From: Proteobacteria bacterium UBA7420
Lineage (GTDB): Bacteria > Pseudomonadota > Gammaproteobacteria > Magnimaribacterales > D2472
Length of the DNA: 6,524 nt
Reading direction: 5' to 3'
NCBI GenBank assembly: GCA_002469975.1
Contig: DKMG01000035.1
Span: 1-6,524 of the forward strand
The notes below the pieces were generated by a model that did no database searches, was not told the origin of the DNA, and worked only from the letters and a program-made list of their open reading frames with translations. The position numbers were made by a program, and so were the translations under genes. This document shows positions 1 through 5,195 of this stretch, one piece after another; position 1 is the first letter of the stretch, and each line of letters opens with the position of its first letter.

Positions 1-263
1 CCATTGCTTGAAACCTGCCATAAGTTAGAGCGTTCGCGATCTTTCATAATATCGTTTGATCGGCGGACATAAACAATGGTCTCGCCATCAGGAGAAACAC
101 GAGGATCTGTTGCCCATTCGAGTTCAAATACATCCATCGGATCAAAAGTAGCTAGTTCGTCTTCTGAAACAATTTCAAAAGACAGCAGTCCTAAAAGCGA
201 GAATGTTAGGAAGGAACTTTTTATGGAAAGAAAAGAAGCTGGAAAATGAGTTTTATTTTTCAT
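1..263 (-). CDS. S9-family (prolyl oligopeptidase-like) exported peptidase, N-terminal fragment
   Basis: Reading the minus strand from the ATG at 263-261 gives 87 uninterrupted codons that run off the left edge, so only the N-terminus is present. Residues 1-29 have lysines at 2, 4 and 15 followed by a hydrophobic stretch (FLTFSLLGLL), which looks like a signal peptide, though no clean AxA cleavage site or lipobox cysteine is visible. Residues 40-87 hold the typical opening of S9 peptidases and their beta-propeller domain: FDPMDVFELE, then DPRVSPDGETIVYVRR, and NLWQV. In this family the propeller gates a C-terminal Ser-Asp-His hydrolase that cleaves oligopeptides; that domain lies outside the window. 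No Shine-Dalgarno is obvious before the ATG, but the signal-like N-terminus supports this start. The family call is good; the exact substrate and whether the gene is intact cannot be judged. A TolB-like propeller protein without the peptidase domain is the main alternative. Confidence 0.82.
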   Translation of the reverse strand, partial: MKNKTHFPASFLSIKSSFLTFSLLGLLSFEIVSEDELATFDPMDVFELEWATDPRVSPDGETIVYVRRSNDIMKDRERSNLWQVSSN

Positions 264-347
264 GCAACAAGCATAGTTGATAAATATTACATAGAAAAGT
301 GAAAAAAAAATGCATCAAGAATAATAAGTGGAGATTACATTAATCAG

Positions 348-377
348 ATGATATTGTTACTATGATTTGAGTATAAT
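348..377 (+). promoter_or_regulatory. candidate sigma70 promoter for the 612-residue lipoprotein gene
   Basis: A perfect TATAAT lies at 372-377. Eighteen bases upstream, ATGATA at 348-353 matches the TTGACA consensus at four of six positions. Transcription would start near 384, leaving a leader of about 24 bases that contains the Shine-Dalgarno. The surroundings are very AT-rich, so a chance match is possible; the -10 is much stronger than the -35. Confidence 0.4.
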
Positions 378-385
378 TTTTATAC
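371..385. repeat. short inverted repeat over the candidate -10 box
   Basis: GTATAA (371-376) and TTATAC (380-385) are perfect 6-bp inverted arms separated by TTT. The left arm overlaps the candidate TATAAT and the right arm covers the predicted transcription start, a position where a repressor dimer could act. In sequence this AT-rich such an arm pair can arise by chance, so the operator role is only a suggestion. The rest of the 264-407 gap holds an A9 run at 302-310 and no plausible gene. Confidence 0.25.
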
Positions 386-394
386 ATATTTACT

Positions 395-400
395 AGGGAG
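395..400 (+). promoter_or_regulatory. Shine-Dalgarno of the 612-residue lipoprotein
   Basis: AGGGAG ends seven bases before the ATG at 408, which is good spacing. It favours this start over the in-frame ATG at 474 (Met23), which sits just before the second hydrophobic stretch and has only a weak CAGG upstream. Confidence 0.65.
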
Positions 401-407
401 TACACAC

Positions 408-2246
408 ATGACAACTAACTTATTCTTGCTAAGATTTTTTATAGTATCTAAAGTTTCTCAGCGTCAGGCAATTATGCTGGCTCTCGTTATACCAATGTTA
501 ATTTCTTGCGGTGGAGGCGGTGGCGGAGGCTCAGCACCTGAACCAGCTCCGACACCAACTTTCGCTGTCTCTGCATCAGCTGGTGACAATGGATCTATTT
601 CCCCAGCAACAGTTACTGTGACTCAAGGTCAAACCACAACATTTACTGTAACGCCTGATGCTGGATATGCTGTCTCATCCATCACTGGGTGCAATGGGGC
701 ATTAAGTGAAACCACTTATACCACTGGAGCCATTTCAGCTGCTTGTTCAGTCACAACCACCTTTACTTCGTTTATGACCACTGTCTTTGAAACCACAGCC
801 TATGAATTTCCTTACCCAGGAGATACTTTGGAAAACTTGTGCCTGGAAGATCCATTATCTGTGCCCGTTGCTTCCTCGATTTTTCTACCGATAGATTTTA
901 ATCTTGATACTTTTAATGACTTAGTGGTTCACTATTGGTGTGGTCCCAAGGTTCAAGGGCAGTATCTTAATACGCCTACACCGGATGCAATGGTCGCTTT
1001 CAAAAATAATGGTGACAAGACATTCTCTCTTGCCAACACCGAAGTCTTTGGCTCAGAGAGCATCAAACTTGGCGGTTCAACCAGAAAAGGAGTGCTAGCA
1101 GATTTCAATGGCGATAATTATCTTGATATTTTGTACGCCTTGAATCGAGAAGATGGAAGGGCTCAGGGTTGCGGTAATTGCGGTGCTTCGAATGAAGCGC
1201 CTCAGAAAATTATTTTATCCGATGGTGATGGCACTTATACAATTACTGACCTAGGCTTTAACGAATGGACGCATGCAGTTGATGCAGTTCAGCTCTCCTC
1301 TGGAAGCTATGATGCAGTAATCTCTGGTTTTAGAAATAGTGCTGTTACTGGTTTCCGTTTCAAAGATGGCTCTATGCAACAAGTATTAGACTATGCAAAT
1401 CCAGGAGGCCCTACAAACCGTTTTGGTGCCAGCACCCTTAGGTTCTTTCCAGAAGTTACACCTGCAGCCGGCAGTATGCTTGCTGTTTCTGATAGTGGAG
1501 ATTGCGGCATTCAAGTTAATTTGAGCAGCTTTTCTAAAACAAGTGGCGAGTGGAGTTTTGTTGATAAAACTAATTTTAATTGTCGCACCATTCCGAATGC
1601 TTATGAGCAATACACCAATGAGGTGGGGGATCTTCCTCTAGTTACAATCGATGGTCAAGATTACACAGGGGGAGGATTCGGTAACGAGGAATCATGCACT
1701 CTTGAGCTCACGCCAGGAGATGCGCCTGTGGCTGTGGTCCAATTTTCAGCTCAACCCATTGCAGGAAACTATGTGGAAGGTGTTGTATACAAGCAAGCAG
1801 ATCTTCCAGTTCAAAATAGACTGAATGTTTTTGATGTCAGCGATACTGCGCTTGTGCTTAAAACAGGAGTGGTTGTAAATGAAAAAATTGATGCTTTATA
1901 CAGGATTGATGCCTGCAGAGACATAAACAATGATGGTTATGATGATGTGGTACTGCTTCAAAATGCAGGAGGTGGCGGAGAAGCAACAAACACCAGAGCC
2001 GAGCCAATCATCTATTTAAATGATAAAGATAATCATCTCGTCAAGCTTGATCTTGCAGGAATACCTTTAGTTGATAAAAGTGAAGACTATCTTGTGCATG
2101 GATTCTTAGCAGACATGAATGGTGATGGCATTGAAGATTTAGTTTATTTTAGAGCATCAAGGGGATATATCTCATCTGACACGCTTGACCCTAGGCAAGA
2201 GAACTTTATCCGAGTTTATTGGGGAATCAAAAACCTGAAACTCTAG
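408..2246 (+). CDS. lipoprotein with InlB-B-like repeat and degenerate FG-GAP/VCBS beta-propeller
   Basis: A predicted 612-residue exported lipoprotein of unknown function. Residues 1-34 form a lipoprotein signal ending in LISC, with Cys34 as the lipidated residue. Gly at +2 would send it to the outer membrane under the E. coli rule. Seven glycines (35-41) and a Pro/Thr linker (PEPAPTPT) follow. Residues 51-120 resemble the divergent InlB B-repeat domain (GDNGSISP, VTQGQTTTFTVTPDAGY), with Cys95 and Cys113 placed for a disulfide. The rest looks like an FG-GAP/VCBS propeller: calcium-loop motifs occur at 163-171 (DFNLDTFND), 232-240 (DFNGDNYLD), 505-513 (DINNDGYDD) and 569-577 (DMNGDGIED). The middle, about 290-450, keeps only weak traces such as SYDAVISG. 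Ten cysteines besides the lipidated one suggest extracytoplasmic disulfides. No catalytic motif is visible, so binding or adhesion at the cell surface is the best guess. It faces away from the S9 peptidase gene and has its own promoter and Shine-Dalgarno. Confidence 0.8.
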   Translation: MTTNLFLLRFFIVSKVSQRQAIMLALVIPMLISCGGGGGGGSAPEPAPTPTFAVSASAGDNGSISPATVTVTQGQTTTFTVTPDAGYAVSSITGCNGALSETTYTTGAISAACSVTTTFTSFMTTVFETTAYEFPYPGDTLENLCLEDPLSVPVASSIFLPIDFNLDTFNDLVVHYWCGPKVQGQYLNTPTPDAMVAFKNNGDKTFSLANTEVFGSESIKLGGSTRKGVLADFNGDNYLDILYALNREDGRAQGCGNCGASNEAPQKIILSDGDGTYTITDLGFNEWTHAVDAVQLSSGSYDAVISGFRNSAVTGFRFKDGSMQQVLDYANPGGPTNRFGASTLRFFPEVTPAAGSMLAVSDSGDCGIQVNLSSFSKTSGEWSFVDKTNFNCRTIPNAYEQYTNEVGDLPLVTIDGQDYTGGGFGNEESCTLELTPGDAPVAVVQFSAQPIAGNYVEGVVYKQADLPVQNRLNVFDVSDTALVLKTGVVVNEKIDALYRIDACRDINNDGYDDVVLLQNAGGGGEATNTRAEPIIYLNDKDNHLVKLDLAGIPLVDKSEDYLVHGFLADMNGDGIEDLVYFRASRGYISSDTLDPRQENFIRVYWGIKNLKL

Positions 2247-2266
2247 GTTAGCTAACTTTCAGAGTT
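2239..2266. terminator. possible bidirectional terminator between convergent genes
   Basis: Outer arms AACTCT (2239-2244) and AGAGTT (2261-2266) flank an inner palindrome GTTAGCTAAC (2247-2256). Together they could fold into a 6-bp stem, an internal loop and a short 3-bp stem with an AGCT loop. The element spans both stop codons (TAG at 2244-2246; minus-strand TGA at 2261-2259). Read on the minus strand, a T5 run follows a few bases after the stem; on the plus strand there is no T-run. The stem is weak, so termination is tentative and more likely for the amidohydrolase transcript. Confidence 0.3.
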
Positions 2267-3956
2267 CTGCAGCATTGGTATGATAGATTTCTTGGCCATG
2301 AGAGTAGGTTGCCACAACGCTAAGGTTTAACAAATCTTGAATTTGCATAGATAACGGATTTTCCGATAGCACAACAAGATCAGCTAATTTGCCAACTTCA
2401 ATGGTCCCTTTGATGTCTTCCTCAAAATGCTGATATGCAGCATTTACTGTCATGGCTTTTAAAGCATCATAGGTAGATATTTTTTGATTTTCTCCAAGCA
2501 CTTTGCCAGAGCGCGTAAGCCTGTTGGTTGTGGACCAAAGCAAACGAATCATATCTGGAGGCACAACAGGCGCATCGTTATGGACAGTAAATGGCATATT
2601 TCTTTTTAGGGTTGAGAACGTTGGGCTAATTCGTGAGGCTCTTTTGAGACCAAAAACCGAATCTCTATGCCAGTCGCCCCAATAAAAAGTATGAGTTGAA
2701 AAATAAGAGGGGATAATTCCAAGCTGCTTCATCTGATCTAGTTGATCCTCTCTTACTGTTTGCGCATGAATCATAATGGTTCGATGATCAGATGTGATTT
2801 TGGCGTCTTCTATGGAACGAATCAACATATCAGCAGCTGCATCACCATTGGCATGGGCCATAATTGGAATGCCAGCTTCTGAGTAGGTCTTCACAAATTC
2901 TGAAGCCGCCTCTTGAGGTATGAGAGGATAGCCTTTGTAATCAGCCTCTTGCCCATGTGGCGGCATGAAATAAGGCTGAGTGAGATAAGCTGTTTTACCT
3001 TGAGGGGAGCCGTCAAGGATCAGCTTGATACCCCCAACTTTTAAGCGACCTTGGTATTCACCAAATACAGTTGAGTCAATTAGTGTACCGGCATCTCCTT
3101 GGCCAATGGGGTAGGTAATCACATCTAAGTTAAGAAGACCTTGAGCATCTGCAGCTCTCATTAACGCTATGGATTCGGGGCTAGAGGCTCCATCTTGAGC
3201 AGTAGTGATACCATTGCTTGCATATATTTTCATGGCTTCTTTCACACTGCCTAAGGGGTCTTTGTAAGAAGTCATAGCAAGTTTTTGCAAGGGATAAGCG
3301 GCTGTTTCTTCAAAGACGCCATTTGGTTCCTGTGAGCCTTTCATTCTTCGGATCTTGCCCCCCGGGGGGTCTATTGAATTCTGCGTAATATTAGCCAACG
3401 ATAACCCAAGGGAGTTTGCCGCTCCTAGGTGACTCGAGACATGAATTAAGTAGATGGGGTTAACTGTACTTACTGCATCCAAATCTTGTTTAGTTGGATG
3501 ACGTTGTTCTTTTAACAACGAATCATCATAACCAAGACCAATTACCCATTCGCCAGGTGCTAATTCTTTTTCTTTAATAAAGCTCTTTAGTTGCTCTTGA
3601 AGCTCTTGCATTGTCTTAACGGAACCAACTGGAGGAGAAGCTAGATTAGCAACTTGAGTGGCAAAGGCTAAATAAGATGCGTGGCCATGAGCATCAATAA
3701 ACCCAGGCAGTATAGATTGCTCTCCGTAATTCACGTGCTTACCTTTAATATTTTTTGCTTTCATGTGACTGCCAATCCATACAATTCTTTGGTTGGTAAT
3801 AGCAATTGCAAGAGGTTGTGATTTTTGCTCACCAGTCATAAGCACGACATGATTTGAACTTAGGATTAGATCTGCTTTATCTAGTGCGTCAGCCGGACCA
3901 GTAAGCAATAGGAGTCCAAAAGCCATAGCAAGTGATTTTGCGGTATTAATGATCAT
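2259..3956 (-). CDS. exported metal-dependent amidohydrolase, YtcJ/Amidohydro_3 type
   Basis: A 565-residue protein with the full-length layout of the YtcJ-like amidohydrolase family, which includes N-substituted formamide deformylase; these hydrolyse C-N bonds with a metal-activated water. Residues 1-25 are a signal peptide with a hydrophobic core (FGLLLL) and a likely cut after ADA, so it should be periplasmic. Visible landmarks: the metal motif PGFIDAHGH (His90, His92), DPPGG at 196-200, KLILDGS at 311-317, AHANGD (His368), IHAQ (His397), THTFYWGDWH (His422, His430) and HNDAPV with the probable catalytic Asp461. Residues 517-530 (GTIEVGKLADLVVL) return to the beta-sandwich domain seen at the N-terminus. 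No frameshift or missing core residue is apparent. The start has no Shine-Dalgarno, but it gives a complete signal peptide; Met11 would remove part of it. It lies 122 bp downstream of the esterase gene on the same strand, with its own candidate promoter. The substrate cannot be predicted. Confidence 0.88.
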   Translation of the reverse strand: MIINTAKSLAMAFGLLLLTGPADALDKADLILSSNHVVLMTGEQKSQPLAIAITNQRIVWIGSHMKAKNIKGKHVNYGEQSILPGFIDAHGHASYLAFATQVANLASPPVGSVKTMQELQEQLKSFIKEKELAPGEWVIGLGYDDSLLKEQRHPTKQDLDAVSTVNPIYLIHVSSHLGAANSLGLSLANITQNSIDPPGGKIRRMKGSQEPNGVFEETAAYPLQKLAMTSYKDPLGSVKEAMKIYASNGITTAQDGASSPESIALMRAADAQGLLNLDVITYPIGQGDAGTLIDSTVFGEYQGRLKVGGIKLILDGSPQGKTAYLTQPYFMPPHGQEADYKGYPLIPQEAASEFVKTYSEAGIPIMAHANGDAAADMLIRSIEDAKITSDHRTIMIHAQTVREDQLDQMKQLGIIPSYFSTHTFYWGDWHRDSVFGLKRASRISPTFSTLKRNMPFTVHNDAPVVPPDMIRLLWSTTNRLTRSGKVLGENQKISTYDALKAMTVNAAYQHFEEDIKGTIEVGKLADLVVLSENPLSMQIQDLLNLSVVATYSHGQEIYHTNAAEL

Positions 3957-3979
3957 GAATTATTAGTAATTTTAATGTT

Positions 3980-4008
3980 GTTAGAAGAGCATAGCGAGAT
4001 ACTTGCAA
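3980..4008 (-). promoter_or_regulatory. candidate promoter of the amidohydrolase gene
   Basis: On the minus strand, TTGCAA (4008-4003) and TCTAAC (3985-3980) each match consensus at four of six positions and are separated by exactly 17 bases. Transcription would begin near 3973, giving a leader of about 17 bases with no Shine-Dalgarno. The element lies between the esterase terminator candidate and the amidohydrolase start, so the two genes may be separate units. Confidence 0.35.
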
Positions 4009-4040
4009 CTTTTATAGTTACTTGATTAATAAAATAGAAA

Positions 4041-4088
4041 CATGGAATCTGGATAAGGGCTTTGCTGCAATAGACCTTTTATTCCATG
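4041..4088 (-). terminator. terminator-like hairpin overlapping the end of the esterase gene
   Basis: CATGGAAT (4041-4048) and ATTCCATG (4081-4088) are perfect 8-bp inverted arms. The 32-base interior holds a second pairing, AAGG (4055-4058) with CCTT (4075-4078). On the minus strand the first arm covers the last two sense codons (ATG GAA) and the first base of the TAA stop, and the second arm is followed by a T-rich tail (TTTCTATTTTATT). That order suits intrinsic termination of the esterase mRNA. The arm is only moderately GC-rich and the loop is long, so strength is uncertain. Confidence 0.42.
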
Positions 4089-5065
4089 AGTCCATTTATG
4101 TCATACTTTAAAAAAAAGCTCCATATACTGCTGCTTGTATCAGGCGACTGGATGCTTTCATAAATTGATCCAGGCCAAATATGGCCAGCCCCTTGGATAT
4201 ACAAATGTATATTCTCAGTACCATTTAAGCAATTGGAGTACCGATAGGTTTCTGTCCAGGATGGTGTGCCAGGGAGAATATCAGGCATTGATAGCGTATA
4301 ATCATCGCAGCCGTTATTCACTTTCCAATACTCCATAACATCCATGATTGCTTTCATGTTTAGGGCATCTAATCCCTTGTAGGGAACGGTGGCATCTAGC
4401 GAGCCATGTATCTGCATTACTGGAGTAGGCTTTCTAGGATTACAGTTATCAAATGTGTCATATGTCATCGAGCCAGTGACTGATACTACTGCAGCAAAGC
4501 TTGCTTTTAAATTGCATGCCAGATGAAAACTAAAAAACCCCCCATTCGACATTCCAGTTGAGTAGATTCTCTCTGCGTTGATAGAATATTTATCCATTAA
4601 TACATTAATAAGATTCTCAACGAATTTGACATCATCATGCACGCTTGCTGACCACCCCTTAATATTCCAGTAGCTTTTCCCAAAAATATCATTAAGAGCC
4701 TCGGGATGTACCAGAATAAATCCATTGGCATCAGCCTGAGATCGAAGATCTCCATATACCATTTGCTCGCTGGCATTACTGCCATAACCATGAAAATTAA
4801 ATACCAAAGGGTGTTTTGATGAGCTGTTGAAGCTTGATGGAACATAGAGGATAAACGTTCGATCAATGCCTTCGTAATTTATGGTTCCATTTATCGTACC
4901 CTGTGCTTGGGAATCAAGGTTACTCGATATAGCTGGTGTTGGTGGAGCAACTGGTGTGGTTGGCGTTGGCTGAATTGATGGGTCACTTCCTCTACCGCCA
5001 CCACCACACGAAATGAGGAGTTGAGCAGCAAGTAAAGTTACACATAAATTGGATATTTTTATCAT
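4079..5065 (-). CDS. lipoprotein esterase, LpqC/PHB-depolymerase family
   Basis: A 328-residue predicted lipoprotein alpha/beta-hydrolase of the family that groups LpqC-like proteins, poly(3-hydroxybutyrate) depolymerases and CE1-type feruloyl or acetylxylan esterases. The signal peptide ends in LISC (Cys20), followed by GGGGRG and a Pro/Thr linker to about residue 45; Gly at +2 predicts the outer membrane. The catalytic domain starts near residue 55. Visible parts: FHGYGSN (91-97, oxyanion region), nucleophile Ser173 in GMSNGG, Asp224 in HGSLDATVPY and His295 in GAGHIWPG, a complete Ser-Asp-His triad. Four extra cysteines (184, 208, 253, 279) could form disulfides. There is no separate polymer-binding domain, so oligomers, soluble esters or plant-type acyl groups are as likely as solid PHB. 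The start has no strong Shine-Dalgarno but gives a well-formed lipoprotein signal. It is divergent from glcB and lies upstream of the amidohydrolase on the same strand. Confidence 0.87.
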   Translation of the reverse strand: MIKISNLCVTLLAAQLLISCGGGGRGSDPSIQPTPTTPVAPPTPAISSNLDSQAQGTINGTINYEGIDRTFILYVPSSFNSSSKHPLVFNFHGYGSNASEQMVYGDLRSQADANGFILVHPEALNDIFGKSYWNIKGWSASVHDDVKFVENLINVLMDKYSINAERIYSTGMSNGGFFSFHLACNLKASFAAVVSVTGSMTYDTFDNCNPRKPTPVMQIHGSLDATVPYKGLDALNMKAIMDVMEYWKVNNGCDDYTLSMPDILPGTPSWTETYRYSNCLNGTENIHLYIQGAGHIWPGSIYESIQSPDTSSSIWSFFLKYDINGLME

Positions 5066-5195
5066 TGTTATCTATCTTAGATTGAGTTTAAATTTCGTAC
5101 AAATGTCTTTTTAATCTTTCGTTAATAATTAATATTAAGAGAATCAATTTTATTTGTTAGACTATATTTTTAATTTTTAACAAGTGAGATAAACA
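5066..5195. promoter_or_regulatory. AT-rich divergent regulatory region between esterase and glcB
   Basis: No gene is visible in these 130 bases. They must hold the upstream signals of both flanking genes. For the esterase, the minus strand shows TTGTAC (5102-5097) and TAAGAT (5079-5074) spaced by 17 bases; a start site near 5067 would leave almost no leader. For glcB a TATATT lies at 5163-5168 but no matching -35 was found. A perfect palindrome TTAATATTAA occupies 5129-5138, within a long A/T stretch. None of these is strong alone. Confidence 0.3.
5182..5188 (+). promoter_or_regulatory. Shine-Dalgarno fixing the GTG start of glcB
   Basis: AAGTGAG ends seven bases before the GTG at 5196. An in-frame TAA at 5190-5192 lies two codons upstream of that GTG, so no earlier start is possible, and the next in-frame residues already align with the malate synthase G N-terminus. 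Confidence 0.55.

Noticed and set aside
302..310. A9 run as a terminator tail or phase-variation tract
   Set aside because: No hairpin adjoins it, and it lies in a non-coding AT-rich gap where such a run is not surprising.
354..377. TTGTTA at 354-359 as the -35 for TATAAT at 372-377
   Set aside because: The spacing is only 12 bases, too short for a sigma70 promoter; ATGATA at 348-353 fits better.
1386..1610. 74-codon minus-strand open frame
   Set aside because: It lies wholly inside the propeller lipoprotein gene on the opposite strand, has no family resemblance and no visible start signal.
2503..2685. 60-codon plus-strand open frame
   Set aside because: Antisense to the conserved C-terminal part of the amidohydrolase; the composition is that of a shadow frame.
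4135..4338. 67-codon plus-strand open frame
   Set aside because: Antisense to the C-terminal catalytic part of the esterase, with no independent support.
4597..4866. 89-codon minus-strand open frame
   Set aside because: Another frame within the esterase gene; the esterase frame carries the conserved motifs here, so there is no sign of a frameshift or overlapping gene.
5142..5154. Possible IHF site (AATCAA start)
   Set aside because: The first half fits the consensus but the TTR part is absent at the required spacing.
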